From the NCBI GenBank assembly GCA_016218685.1, contig JACRDD010000025.1:1-40137 (forward strand): a DNA stretch of 40,137 nucleotides. Reading direction: 5' to 3'. The translations under genes and the position numbers were made by a program. The DNA comes from Desulfobacterales bacterium (GTDB lineage: Bacteria > Desulfobacterota > Desulfobacteria > Desulfobacterales > Desulfosarcinaceae). Positions 32,531-40,137 of this stretch are shown piece after piece. A model generated the notes under the pieces. It made no database searches and was not told where the DNA came from. It saw only the letters and a list, made by a program, of their open reading frames with translations. The stretch's first letter is position 1. Each line of letters begins with the position of its first letter.

Positions 32531-33577
32531 ATGAACAAACCTTTGACCTATACCGATGCCGGCGTGGATATCGACAAAGCCGATCACTTGGTGCAATCGA
32601 TTAAATCCATCGCCCAGCAGACCCGCGTCTCCGGCGTGATGGGAGAGATTGGCGGATTCGGCGGTTTGTTTTCGTTGAATGTCTCCAACATGGAAAGTCC
32701 GGTGCTGGTGAGTTCCACCGACGGCGTTGGGACCAAGCTCAAGATCGCTTTCCTGATGGACAAGCACGACACCGTCGGCATCGACCTGGTGGCCATGAGC
32801 GTCAACGACGTGGCCGTCCAAGGTGCCAAGCCGCTCTTCTTTCTCGATTACCTGGCCTGCGGCAAGCTCGACAACCGGAAGGTGACCGATATCGTCCAGG
32901 GCGTCGGCAAAGGCTGCCAGGAGGCGCGCTGTGCCCTGATCGGCGGGGAGACCGCCGAGATGCCGGGCTTCTACGCCGACGGCGAGTACGACCTGGCCGG
33001 TTTCGCCGTCGGTATCGTGGACAACAACAAGATTGTGGATGGCTCCGAGATCCAGGTGGGCCACCAGATCATCGGTATCGCCTCCAACGGCGTGCACAGC
33101 AACGGGTTTTCCCTGGTGCGCAAGATCTGTTTCGATCATCTCAAACTGAGCGTGGATACCCATGTGCCCGAACTGGGCCGCACCCTGGGCGAAGAGCTGC
33201 TCACGCCCACCAAGATCTACTCCGAAACGGTCCAGAACCTGATCCGCGATCTGCCCATCCGCGGCCTGGCCCACATCACCGGCGGCGGCATCGTGCTCAA
33301 CACCCTGCGGATCATTCCCCAGGCCTGCGGCATCATGCTCAAGCGCGGAAGTTGGGATGTGCCGCCCATCTTCGATTTTCTCCAGCGTTCCGGTAACGTG
33401 GAAGAAGGCGAAATGCTGCGCGTTTTCAACAACGGCATCGGCATGGTGGCGGTGGTGCCGGACGCCCACGTCCAGGATGTTCTGGCCCGCTTGGCCGCCA
33501 TGAAAGAGAAGGGGTTTGTCATCGGACAGATCGTCGCCCGCGATGCCACGGATGAAAGCCGGTTCGCCTGGATGTAG
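32531..33577 (+). CDS. purM: phosphoribosylformylglycinamidine cyclo-ligase (AIR synthetase)
   Basis: 348 residues, the usual PurM length. It starts with LTYTDAGVDIDKADHLVQSI, and has the substrate and ATP motifs VSSTDGVGTKLKIAFLMDKH, GIDLVAMSVNDVAVQGAKPL, ALIGGETAEMPGFY and GLAHITGGGI. It converts FGAM to AIR with ATP in purine biosynthesis. A GGAG site lies upstream. The following genes are on the same strand but functionally unrelated, and a hairpin at 33681-33701 may separate them. Confidence 0.98.
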   Translation: MNKPLTYTDAGVDIDKADHLVQSIKSIAQQTRVSGVMGEIGGFGGLFSLNVSNMESPVLVSSTDGVGTKLKIAFLMDKHDTVGIDLVAMSVNDVAVQGAKPLFFLDYLACGKLDNRKVTDIVQGVGKGCQEARCALIGGETAEMPGFYADGEYDLAGFAVGIVDNNKIVDGSEIQVGHQIIGIASNGVHSNGFSLVRKICFDHLKLSVDTHVPELGRTLGEELLTPTKIYSETVQNLIRDLPIRGLAHITGGGIVLNTLRIIPQACGIMLKRGSWDVPPIFDFLQRSGNVEEGEMLRVFNNGIGMVAVVPDAHVQDVLARLAAMKEKGFVIGQIVARDATDESRFAWM

Positions 33578-33591
33578 TCAGCGGAGCAGTC

Positions 33592-33678
33592 ATGAAGCCG
33601 ATCCGGCGCAATTTTCTTCAACGCCTGCTGGCTTGGCTCGCCAAAGGCGCCAAGGCCAAGCCTGCTTGCCGGTCGTGA
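33592..33678 (+). CDS. possible 28-residue small protein
   Basis: An ATG at 33592, preceded by GGAG six bases upstream, opens a frame of 28 codons: a basic amphipathic helix (LQRLLAWLAKGAKAK) ending in ACRS. It starts 15 bases after purM and ends just before a GC-rich hairpin, the layout of a translated short gene. I recall similar small proteins with a WLAKGA segment and a Cys-Arg-Ser or Cys-containing end in related bacteria, but cannot verify it. Function unknown. Confidence 0.4.
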   Translation: MKPIRRNFLQRLLAWLAKGAKAKPACRS

Positions 33679-33680
33679 GC

Positions 33681-33701
33681 GCCCCGGAGCAGCACCGGGG
33701 C
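33681..33701 (+). terminator. GC-rich hairpin, possible terminator
   Basis: GCCCCGG (33681-33687) and CCGGGGC (33695-33701) form a perfect 7-bp stem with a 7-base loop, right after the small ORF stop. No T-run follows, so intrinsic termination would be weak. Confidence 0.4.
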
Positions 33702-33796
33702 GGTGCCATCCACCAAACGTAAGTAAAGCCACTCAAGTTTAGCGCACGGCGTCGGCGCATTTTGTTTGCCTGGCCCGCCGTTGAAACCGTAGTCAC

Positions 33797-34795
33797 ATGA
33801 ATGTACTGGGTATCGAATCATCTTGCGATGAAACCGCCGCCGCCGTCGTGGTCGATGGCCGACGCATATTGTCTTCGGTGGTGGCCACCCAGATCGCGCT
33901 GCACCGCCCCTACGGGGGTGTCGTCCCCGAGCTGGCGTCGCGCAGCCACATCGAGGCCATCGCACCGGTGGTGGACCAGGCCCTGGCCGAGGCCGGACTG
34001 GGAGTAAACGATGTCGAAGGGGTTTGCGTAACCCAAGGTCCGGGTCTGGTGGGCTGCCTGCTGGTCGGCTTTTGCTTTGCCAAGGCCTTTGCCTTTGCCC
34101 GCGGGTTGCCCTGGGTGGGGGTGGATCACCTGAGCGCCCATCTGCACTCGGTCCAATTGATCGCTGACCCGCCCGGCTATCCGTTGACGGCGCTGCTGGC
34201 CTCGGGCGGGCATACAGCGCTTTATTACCTGGAATCCGTCGAGCGCCAGGTGCTGCTTGGGCAGACCCGGGACGATGCGGCCGGCGAAGCCTACGACAAA
34301 GTGGCCAAGATGCTGGGACTGGGATATCCCGGCGGCGCAGCCATCGAAAGCCTGGCCGCCAAGGGCGATCCGCGGCGCATCGCCTTCACCCGGCCCTACC
34401 TTGACAAGGATGCTTTCGATTTTAGTTTTAGCGGTCTGAAGACAGCCGTGTACCGCTACATTCAGACGCAACCCTTCGCCGTGGAAAGGAACGCGGCCGA
34501 CATCGCCGCAGGATTTCAGGCGGCGGTGGTCGAAGTACTGATCCATAAACTGCTTCTGGCCGCGGAAGACAAAGCCTGTCCGCGGGTGGCCCTGGTGGGC
34601 GGCGTGGCCGCCAACGGCGCATTACGCCTGAATCTGAGCCGGGCGGCCGAAGCAAAAGGCATCCAGGTGTTCATTCCCCCCTTGACCCTTTGTGGCGACA
34701 ATGCCGCCATGATCGCAGCCGTCGGTTACCACGCCCTCAAGGCCGGCGGCGTCAGTTCTCTGGATGCCGACGTGTATTCACGCCATCGGGTTTAG
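33797..34795 (+). CDS. tsaD: tRNA N6-adenosine threonylcarbamoyltransferase
   Basis: 332 residues with the Kae1/TsaD motifs: LGIESSCDETAAAVV at the N-terminus, PELASRSHIEAI, and the metal-binding HLSAH (H111, H115), then LASGGHTALYYL and ALVGGVAANGALR. It transfers threonylcarbamoyl to A37 of ANN-decoding tRNAs with TsaB and TsaE, whose genes are not in the window. Essential in most bacteria. The start follows a region without a strong ribosome binding site (TCACATG). Confidence 0.97.
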   Translation: MNVLGIESSCDETAAAVVVDGRRILSSVVATQIALHRPYGGVVPELASRSHIEAIAPVVDQALAEAGLGVNDVEGVCVTQGPGLVGCLLVGFCFAKAFAFARGLPWVGVDHLSAHLHSVQLIADPPGYPLTALLASGGHTALYYLESVERQVLLGQTRDDAAGEAYDKVAKMLGLGYPGGAAIESLAAKGDPRRIAFTRPYLDKDAFDFSFSGLKTAVYRYIQTQPFAVERNAADIAAGFQAAVVEVLIHKLLLAAEDKACPRVALVGGVAANGALRLNLSRAAEAKGIQVFIPPLTLCGDNAAMIAAVGYHALKAGGVSSLDADVYSRHRV

Positions 34796-34872
34796 TGGCC
34801 TTTTCTCCGCCGTGAAACGACTGTTGGCGGGCGACCTCTTCTTTCCTAAAACGCTATGCAAAGGATGGAATC

Positions 34873-35151
34873 ATGAAAACCTCTCCCACTGAAGTACAAA
34901 CCGAAAACGGATGCTGCTCGATGAAAGAGTTAGTTGAAATCATGGCGCGTTCGCTCGTGGATCAACCGGAAGCCATCTCTGTCAACGAAATCGGCGGCGC
35001 CCACTCCTCCATCCTCGAGCTCAAGGTGGCCAAGGAGGATATCGGCAAGATCATCGGCAAACAAGGCCGGACAGCGGATGCCATGCGAACGATCCTCAAC
35101 GCGGTGGCCGCGAAGATGAACAAACGCTCGGTGCTCGAAGTGATAGGTTAA
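34873..35151 (+). CDS. khpA: KhpA-like KH-domain RNA-binding protein, copy 1
   Basis: 92 residues. From M17 the sequence is a standard 76-residue KhpA: MKELVEIMARSLVDQPEAIS, then the KH helix-GxxG-helix IGKIIGKQGRTADAMRTILN. A 16-residue N-terminal extension is present in both copies and is preceded by AAAGGATGGAATC, so the upstream ATG is used. KhpA, with KhpB, binds many RNAs. The gene usually sits beside rpsP/rimM/trmD, but not here. A second, very similar gene lies 389 bases downstream. Confidence 0.88.
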   Translation: MKTSPTEVQTENGCCSMKELVEIMARSLVDQPEAISVNEIGGAHSSILELKVAKEDIGKIIGKQGRTADAMRTILNAVAAKMNKRSVLEVIG

Positions 35152-35185
35152 GTCCCAGGATCGCGGTTGCCGGAAAGTGTCTGTC

Positions 35186-35266
35186 ATGGCCGCCGTCCGA
35201 ATCGCCATCGCCGCTGACCATGCGTGGGGCAATCGCCTCTCAACCGGGTTCGGGCCGCAAGCATAG
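35186..35266 (+). pseudogene. remnant of a duplicated ABM monooxygenase gene
   Basis: After KH copy 1, the sequence GCCGGAAAGTGTCTGTC precedes an ATG and a GCCGTCCGAATCGCCATC stretch. This parallels the TTCCGGAAGGTGGCCGCC, ATG and GTCGTCCGAATAACAATG found after KH copy 2, where a full monooxygenase gene begins. Here the frame diverges within about ten codons and stops after 26. It is most simply the 5' end of a decayed second copy. Confidence 0.55.
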
Positions 35267-35309
35267 AGCGCCCGACCACAATTTCAGCGATCGGCCAGCC
35301 GAAAAAATG

Positions 35310-35340
35310 GGTCATATATGATCTGCGGTCATATATGACC
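35310..35340. promoter_or_regulatory. twin 14-bp palindromes, operator-like
   Basis: GGTCATATATGACC (35327-35340) is a perfect palindrome. GGTCATATATGATC (35310-35323) differs at one base. They are 17 bases apart start to start. They lie in the 388-base region between the monooxygenase remnant and KH copy 2, about 200 bases before the latter. Two close dyads suggest cooperative binding of a dimeric regulator. Which promoter they serve is not shown. Confidence 0.6.
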
Positions 35341-35412
35341 ATTGGCATTGGTGGTTCGTTCTGAGCCCATCCGTTTTTTGTAAGTCAAATTCCCGCATTA
35401 AATCAATATGCT

Positions 35413-35446
35413 ATGCCAAATATGGCGAATCCTTAAGATTCGGCAT
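35413..35446. repeat. compound inverted repeat upstream of KH copy 2
   Basis: ATGCC (35413-35417) pairs with GGCAT (35442-35446), and inside it CGAATC (35426-35431) pairs with GATTCG (35437-35442, sharing one base with the outer arm). It could form a hairpin in the leader of KH copy 2. There is no T-run. The remaining bases of this long intergenic region show no ORF. Confidence 0.35.
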
Positions 35447-35539
35447 GAACTTTGATTATGAAGATAGTGACCCTTTATGGGCCTGTTGCTTCAAAAGAAA
35501 ACCTGTTGGCCTCAACCTCATAGTATGAAGGATTAAATC

Positions 35540-35818
35540 ATGGGTACTTCTCTCAATCTAGCACAAACCGACAATGGCAACTCCTCGATGAAGGAAATCG
35601 TTGAAATGATGGCGCGCGCTTTGGTGGATCGACCGCAGGCCGTATCCGTGTCGGAAGTCAACGGTACGCACTCCTGCATCGTCGAACTTTCCGTGGCCAA
35701 GGAAGACATCGGCAAGATTATCGGCAAGCAGGGACGGACCGCGGATGCAATGCGGACCATCGTTGGCGCTGTATCGGCCAAGATGAACAAACGTTCGGTG
35801 CTCGAAATCATCGGTTGA
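35540..35818 (+). CDS. KhpA-like KH-domain RNA-binding protein, copy 2
   Basis: 92 residues, closely similar to copy 1 over the KH domain: VAKEDIGKIIGKQGRTADAM is identical, and KMNKRSVLE-IG ends both. The N-terminal 16 residues (MGTSLNLAQTDNGNSS) are a diverged version of the same extension. Upstream bases (GAAGGATTAAATC) also match copy 1, so the duplication includes the ribosome binding site. The intervening region carries possible operators, so copy 2 may be expressed differently. The monooxygenase gene follows after 34 bases. Confidence 0.88.
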   Translation: MGTSLNLAQTDNGNSSMKEIVEMMARALVDRPQAVSVSEVNGTHSCIVELSVAKEDIGKIIGKQGRTADAMRTIVGAVSAKMNKRSVLEIIG

Positions 35819-35852
35819 GTTCGAAGCTCGGATTTTCCGGAAGGTGGCCGCC

Positions 35853-36191
35853 ATGATCGTCGTCCGAATAACAATGAATGTCCTGCCCGAAAAGCAGAAA
35901 GAGGTCGTGCAAACACTGCTCTCGATGATTGGGTCCATGGGAAAGAAGATCGGCTGCCTGGGCTATTCGCTCATGTGCGACATGAATGACAGAAACCAGC
36001 TTTGCGTTCTAGGGGAGTGGGAAAACCGGGAAAAATTGGAACAGTATTTGAAATCCGACATGTTCGGTGTTTTGCTGGGGACCAAAAGTCTTCTGTGTCA
36101 ACCGCATGGCATCCATATTTACACGATCGAGAAAGCCGAAGGGATGGACGCCGTTCGCGCCGCGCGGGGAAATAGACGCAATGGCGCCTGA
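35853..36191 (+). CDS. ABM-domain (putative quinol) monooxygenase
   Basis: 112 residues from ATG 35853 behind GGAAGG; a GTG three codons earlier is possible. The sequence has the short ferredoxin-like alpha/beta fold of antibiotic biosynthesis monooxygenase proteins: IVVRITMNVLPEKQKEVVQT, a GCLGYSLMCDMNDRNQLCVLG strand pair and a WENREKLEQYLKSDMFGVLL helix. Members oxidise quinols without cofactor, or degrade haem; no diagnostic residues tell which. The first 10 codons have a decayed counterpart at 35186. The tail after residue 100 is basic and probably disordered. Confidence 0.75.
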   Translation: MIVVRITMNVLPEKQKEVVQTLLSMIGSMGKKIGCLGYSLMCDMNDRNQLCVLGEWENREKLEQYLKSDMFGVLLGTKSLLCQPHGIHIYTIEKAEGMDAVRAARGNRRNGA

Positions 36192-36223
36192 AAGGAGTTC
36201 CGATCGATAGGTAGCGCGCCACT

Positions 36224-36502
36224 ATGAAACGGATCTATTCTCCACGCAAATACTACCAATGCATTCGGCGCGAATTGAAAGAACTCAAGCTGCCCGTGGT
36301 GACCGTTCCCGCGGATTGGCAGCGGCTCCTCGCGTTCTTTCGCGCTTGCCTGCGGCTCGGTATTTTGGGCAAAGAAAGGTACCAGTATCGGCACCTATTG
36401 ATGTGGGCCCTGGTACGAAGGCCCAGGTGGCTGCCGTTGGCGGTTACCTTGGCCATCTACGGGTACCACTACCGGAAAATTTGCGAACTGCATATTCGCT
36501 GA
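36224..36502 (+). CDS. stand-alone DUF4070-like C-terminal domain
   Basis: 92 residues resembling the C-terminal DUF4070 domain of B12-binding radical SAM proteins: YSPRKYYQCIRRELKEL at the start, ERYQYRHLLMWALVRRPRWL in the middle and PLAVTLAIYGYHYRKICEL at the end. In those proteins it follows a B12-binding and a radical SAM domain, both absent here. The frame starts at ATG 36224 with no strong ribosome binding site. It may be a remnant of a lost full-length gene or a deliberate stand-alone domain. The hydrophobic segment is likely buried, not membrane-spanning. Confidence 0.6.
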   Translation: MKRIYSPRKYYQCIRRELKELKLPVVTVPADWQRLLAFFRACLRLGILGKERYQYRHLLMWALVRRPRWLPLAVTLAIYGYHYRKICELHIR

Positions 36503-36596
36503 AGACAAAGTTTCGAAAATGCCCTCACCACCGGGCGCGGTCAAGCGGCTGTGAAGCCGAGCACCACGGGTGGATACTCCCGGGAAAGGAGACTGT

Positions 36597-36875
36597 ATGA
36601 GCAAGCCATCGCAATCCAAAAGTGTCGAGCAATTACTGGCCGAGGCCGACGAACTCATCCGAAAGATCAATGCCGATGCCATCAAGGAGCTGAAGGCCGA
36701 GCATCGTCTCGAATTTGAGAAACACCACCAAAACTTGAATAAAATCAAAGCCGAGGTTCAGGAGCGGACGGAGAAGAAAGAAGCAGCGAAATTGGGCTCC
36801 GGCGCCGAGGGCGTGCACGAGGCGATCCAGGACATCGTGAAGGCCATGGGGGAGTTCTCCAAATATCTTTCTTGA
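36597..36875 (+). CDS. small coiled-coil protein, unknown function
   Basis: 92 residues from ATG 36597, with AAAGGAG at 36585-36591. Almost entirely charged helix with heptad-like spacing (SVEQLLAEADELIRKINADA, then EHRLEFEKHHQNLNKIKAEV). A Gly-rich turn (LGSGAEGVHE) precedes a final amphipathic helix. No signal peptide or known domain. The strong ribosome binding site and codon use support a real gene. The 200 bases after it contain only a short ACATCGGATGT palindrome near 36965. Confidence 0.65.
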   Translation: MSKPSQSKSVEQLLAEADELIRKINADAIKELKAEHRLEFEKHHQNLNKIKAEVQERTEKKEAAKLGSGAEGVHEAIQDIVKAMGEFSKYLS

Positions 36876-37076
36876 TTTTGGTTCGAAACAAATCCCCCAA
36901 GGCACCGGCTAAATGCTATCTTTTGACAACCCTGCCGCCATATGGCAAATTGCGCATCAGTAATACACATCGGATGTTAACGCGCTGATTCAAGCCCGAC
37001 CCAGCGACCCGGCGCTGCCAGCGCACGATTGCTCGTCGGTTGCACGCGTGTCGGGGTTGCTCCGGAAAGGCAATTC

Positions 37077-37568
37077 ATGATGAGAAAATTTGGAATTATC
37101 GTCGGCGTCGCACTTCTTCTGATCGTTCTGATCTTCGTCGTGTGGATCGTCAGTCGCCCCGATCGCGGGACGACCGGTTCGGTCAGCACCAATTTCCGGT
37201 GGCTCGGCCCCAACGACAAGATCGTGGTCGATGGCTTCAACGACCCCAAAGTCCAGGGGGTCGCCTGCCACATCTCCCGCGCCCAGACCGGCGGCATGAA
37301 AGGCGCCATGGGCGTGGCCGAGGACACGAGCGACGCCAGCATCGCCTGCCGCCAGATCGGGCCGATCAAGTTTATCGAGGAGTTCAAGGACGGTGAGCGC
37401 GTCTTCGACGAACACCGCAGCCTCGTGTTCAAGACCTTGCAGGTCGTGCGCTTCTTCGACCGCGAGCGCAACGTGCTGGTCTACGTCTCTTACAGCGATC
37501 GGGTGATCGAGGGCAGCCCGCAGAACAGCATCAGCACTGTGCCGATCATGGGTTGGCCGGCGCCGTAA
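37077..37568 (+). CDS. creA: CreA family protein
   Basis: 163 residues from ATG 37077 (GGAAAGG upstream; the next codon is also ATG). An N-terminal hydrophobic helix, residues 5-26 (IIVGVALLLIVLIFVVWIVS), is a signal anchor. The rest has the CreA family sequence: STNFRWLGPNDKIVVDGFND, VQGVACHISRAQTGGMKGAM, GVAEDTSDASIACRQIGPI and SLVFKTLQVVRFFD. CreA proteins are periplasmic, widespread and of unknown function. In E. coli creA precedes creBCD, which is not seen here. Confidence 0.93.
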   Translation: MMRKFGIIVGVALLLIVLIFVVWIVSRPDRGTTGSVSTNFRWLGPNDKIVVDGFNDPKVQGVACHISRAQTGGMKGAMGVAEDTSDASIACRQIGPIKFIEEFKDGERVFDEHRSLVFKTLQVVRFFDRERNVLVYVSYSDRVIEGSPQNSISTVPIMGWPAP

Positions 37569-37953
37569 ACCCTGAAATCCGCATTCAATGGAGCGAGCCG
37601 CCCGGATCAACCCGAGACGGCCGCTCCCCTGCCGTCCGCAGAGAAGGAAACGATTCTCACCATCCCGAGGCTGGTCGTAGGCATCGTGGCCTGCGGGTAT
37701 TTAGGGATCGCCTACATGAGCAGAGGAATTGCCGTCGATCGCCTTGGTGGGCGGTATCGTCTTGCCGGTCATGGGGCCGAAAAGGGGCTGAACCGGAGAA
37801 ATACCGGGGAAATATGGGGCTATTTCCATGGAATTAATATATGGTATTCAATTGAAAACGGGACTACACGCCCCCTAAGAGTTACGTGGAACCCCCCATG
37901 TCCATGCCTTATCGGGCATGGCACTGCCGCCTACCGTGATGAGGATGCCAACC
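37569..37953. other. 385-base region without a supported gene
   Basis: A frame in phase with creA stays open past the creA stop and would encode a short hydrophobic stretch (TILTIPRLVVGIVACGYLGI), which could be a remnant of a small membrane protein. It has no credible start or ribosome binding site, and the later part (37830-37920) looks non-coding. The last 15 bases hold the ribosome binding site of the CheB-CheR gene. Confidence 0.4.
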
Positions 37954-40137
37954 ATGAAGAGATCATCCGGCCCGAAGAGACCTCCAAAGCTGGGATCAAA
38001 GCCGCGCAAGCAAGCACCGGCGGCGCCCGTGCTGCCGGAACCGACGCCGACCCAACAGCACGCGTTTCCCATCGTGGGCATCGGCGCTTCGGCCGGAGGG
38101 CTCGAGGCCCTGGAGCTTTTTCTGAAACACGTGCCCCAAGGCAGCGGCATGGCCTTTGTCATCGTCCAGCACCTGGACCCCACCCACAAAGGCATCATGG
38201 TGGAGCTGCTCCAGCGCACCACCCCCATGCCGGTCGTCCAGGTCAAGGACCGCCACAAAGTCGCACCGGACCATGTTTATGTGATTCCCCCCAATAAAGA
38301 CATGTCGATCCTGCACGGGGTGCTGCACTTGCTTGCGCCGGCCGCGCCCCGGGGCTTGCGCTTGCCCATCGATTTCTTCTTCCGCTCCCTGGCCGATGAC
38401 TGCCAGGCGCGCAGCATTGGCGTGATCCTGTCGGGCATGGGCTCGGACGGCACGCTGGGCCTGGGGGCCATCAAGGAGAAAGCCGGGGTGGTCTTTGTGC
38501 AGGCCCCGGCTTCGGCCAAATTCGACGGCATGCCCCGCAGCGCCATCGATGCCGGTCTGGCCGACGTGGTGGCCCCGGCCGAGGAGCTCCCGGGCCGAAT
38601 CAACGCCTATCTCAAACATGCCCCGCTGGCCGCCCCGTCCGATCCGGACCGGGAGATTAAGACCCAGAGCGCCCTGGAAAAGGTCTTTATCCTGCTGCGG
38701 TCCAAGACCGGTCACGATTTTTCGCTGTACAAAAAGAGCACCATCTACCGCCGTGTAGAGCGGCGCATGGGCTTGCACCAGATCGACAAGCTGGCCACCT
38801 ATGTCCGTTTTCTGCGCGAGAACCCCCAGGAAACCGAGCTGCTCTTCAAGGAGCTGCTGATCGGCGTCACCAGCTTTTTCCGCGACCCGTTGGCCTGGGA
38901 GCAGTTGAAAACCGAGGTCCTGCCGGCCCTGCTGGCAGCCCATCCCAAAGGCGGGGCGCTCAGGGCCTGGACATCGGGCTGTTCCACGGGCGAGGAGGCC
39001 TATTCCCTGGCCATGGTTTTCAAGGAGGCCTTGGAGCAGATCCATCCGGCCGGGCACTTTTCGCTCCAGGTCTTTGCCACGGACCTGGACCGGGACGCCA
39101 TCGACAAGGCGCGCGCGGGTGCTTATCCGGCCAATATCGCCGCGGACATCTCCGCCGAGCGCCTGCGCCGGTTCTTCGTAAAGGACGAGCACGGCTACCG
39201 GGTGGCCAAGGAGATCCGCGAGATGGTGATCTTTGCCGCCCAGAACATGATCATGGACCCGCCCTTTACCAAACTCGATCTGCTGCTCTGCCGCAACCTG
39301 TTGATCTACCTGGACCAGGGCATGCAAAAAAAGCTCATGCCCCTGTTTCACTACAGCCTGAATCCCGGCGGCATCCTGTTTCTGGGCAGCGCCGAGACCA
39401 TCGGCGCCTTTACCCATCTGTTCGCCCCGTTGGCCAAAAAAGCGCGCATCTTCCGGCGGCTCGATTCCGCCCTGGCGGCCGAGCCGGTGGAGTTTCCCTC
39501 CGCGTTCGTGCCCCATCCGCCGGGAGGCGCGAGCGTTCCGCCCCCTGCCCGGACGGCCGTGCCCAACCTCCAGGCCCTGGCGGACCAGCTCTTGTTGCAG
39601 CACTACAGTCCGGCGGCCGTGTTGACCAACGACAAAGGCGACATCCTTTATATTAGTGGGCGTACGGGCAAATACCTGGAGCCGGCGGCGGGCAAAGCCA
39701 ACTGGAACATCTTCGCCATGGCGCGCGAAGGGCTGCGCTACGAGCTGAACAACGCCTGGCACAAGGCCCTGCGCCAAAAGGACCCGGCCAGCCTCAAGGG
39801 CGTGAAGGTGGGCACCAACGGCGGGATGCAGGCCGTGGACATCACCGTTCAGTCGATCGCCGAGCCCGCGGCCCTGCAAGGGATGGTGCTGATCGTCTTC
39901 ACGGACGTGGCCACACCCCCTGAACCCCAAGCCGCGTCTAAAACCTCCCGGGCTTCGGCGCGCGGCGCCAACCTGGCCGCCTTGGCGAGCGAACTCCAGC
40001 AGGCCCGCGAGGAGATCCAGACCTGCCGCGAACAGATGCAGACCTCCCAGGAAGAGCTCAAATCCGCCAACGAGGAGTTGCAGTCCGCCAACGAAGAGCT
40101 GCAGAGCACCAACGAGGAGCTGACCACCTCCAAGGAA
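37954..40137 (+). CDS. CheB-CheR fusion signalling protein, 5' part (continues beyond window)
   Basis: 728 codons are open to the right edge, with no stop. Start ATG 37954 has GAGG nine bases before it; in-frame ATGs at 37939 and 37945 are alternatives. After a Pro/Lys-rich leader comes a CheB methylesterase domain: GIGASAGGLEAL (catalytic Ser46), VQHLDP (His73) and SGMGSDGTLG (Asp near 165). Next is a CheR methyltransferase (TSGCSTGEEAYSLAMVF for SAM; LLLCRNLLIYLDQGMQ), a PAS-like region (about 545-655) and a coiled coil with repeats of EELQSANEELQS. Such fusions usually continue with PAS and histidine kinase or GGDEF domains, which would lie outside. No CheB receiver domain is present. Confidence 0.95.
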   Translation, partial: MKRSSGPKRPPKLGSKPRKQAPAAPVLPEPTPTQQHAFPIVGIGASAGGLEALELFLKHVPQGSGMAFVIVQHLDPTHKGIMVELLQRTTPMPVVQVKDRHKVAPDHVYVIPPNKDMSILHGVLHLLAPAAPRGLRLPIDFFFRSLADDCQARSIGVILSGMGSDGTLGLGAIKEKAGVVFVQAPASAKFDGMPRSAIDAGLADVVAPAEELPGRINAYLKHAPLAAPSDPDREIKTQSALEKVFILLRSKTGHDFSLYKKSTIYRRVERRMGLHQIDKLATYVRFLRENPQETELLFKELLIGVTSFFRDPLAWEQLKTEVLPALLAAHPKGGALRAWTSGCSTGEEAYSLAMVFKEALEQIHPAGHFSLQVFATDLDRDAIDKARAGAYPANIAADISAERLRRFFVKDEHGYRVAKEIREMVIFAAQNMIMDPPFTKLDLLLCRNLLIYLDQGMQKKLMPLFHYSLNPGGILFLGSAETIGAFTHLFAPLAKKARIFRRLDSALAAEPVEFPSAFVPHPPGGASVPPPARTAVPNLQALADQLLLQHYSPAAVLTNDKGDILYISGRTGKYLEPAAGKANWNIFAMAREGLRYELNNAWHKALRQKDPASLKGVKVGTNGGMQAVDITVQSIAEPAALQGMVLIVFTDVATPPEPQAASKTSRASARGANLAALASELQQAREEIQTCREQMQTSQEELKSANEELQSANEELQSTNEELTTSKE

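Noticed and set aside
37686..38297. 203-codon plus-strand frame overlapping the CheB-CheR start
   Set aside because: Becomes Arg/Pro/His-rich shadow sequence where the CheB frame begins; no start signal.

Overview
The window looks like a chromosomal segment of an anaerobic, moderately GC-rich Desulfobacterota bacterium (former Deltaproteobacteria, Desulfosarcina/Desulfatitalea-like). This placement is inferred from a glycyl-radical enzyme with its own activase, a sigma-54 activator, ThrH-type threonine metabolism, an Isf-like flavoprotein and a TGTCCATCCGGG-ended hairpin repeat. No 16S gene or phylogenetic search was available.

Layout. 1-2.5 kb is accessory and lower in GC: a transposase-like tail abutting a cut-off tyrosine recombinase, two probable integron-cassette genes (a tautomerase and an unknown) separated by an attC-like site, and a vapBC toxin-antitoxin pair with a clear promoter and operator. 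2.5-6.5 kb holds a SEC-C protein, a beta-helix lipoprotein, an Isf-like flavoprotein, a MaoC hydratase and a small membrane protein. 6.5-13.2 kb is the most interesting block: a 1042-residue sigma-54 activator (TPR, GAF, AAA+, Fis) diverges from a glycyl radical enzyme and its radical-SAM activase. A GG-N10-GC promoter and paired upstream repeats lie between them, and the enzyme has Tyr where the eliminating family members have Glu next to the catalytic Cys.

13.2-19.4 kb carries a decayed fragment of a neighbouring gene, a Kef-type antiporter, a 1027-residue PHP-like membrane protein on the minus strand, two TRL-type lipoproteins and a 154-bp inverted repeat element. 19.5-21.7 kb is a secreted PL11-type rhamnogalacturonan lyase ending in a polyserine tail. 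22.0-29.4 kb is a co-directional group: RlmL-like rRNA methyltransferase, ABC-F ATPase, class III cyclase, YcaO protein and a chemoreceptor, closed by a strong bidirectional terminator.

29.4-32.4 kb on the minus strand is hom-thrH-thioesterase-DUF167-tRNA-fMet. Homoserine dehydrogenase and ThrH plausibly cooperate in threonine synthesis. Divergent to it are purM, a 28-codon ORF and tsaD. 34.8-36.2 kb is a tandem duplication of a KH-domain gene plus a monooxygenase gene, with the first monooxygenase copy decayed. Then come a stand-alone DUF4070-like domain, a coiled-coil protein, creA and the 5' part of a CheB-CheR fusion that runs off the right edge.

No CRISPR array, rRNA operon or intact prophage was seen.
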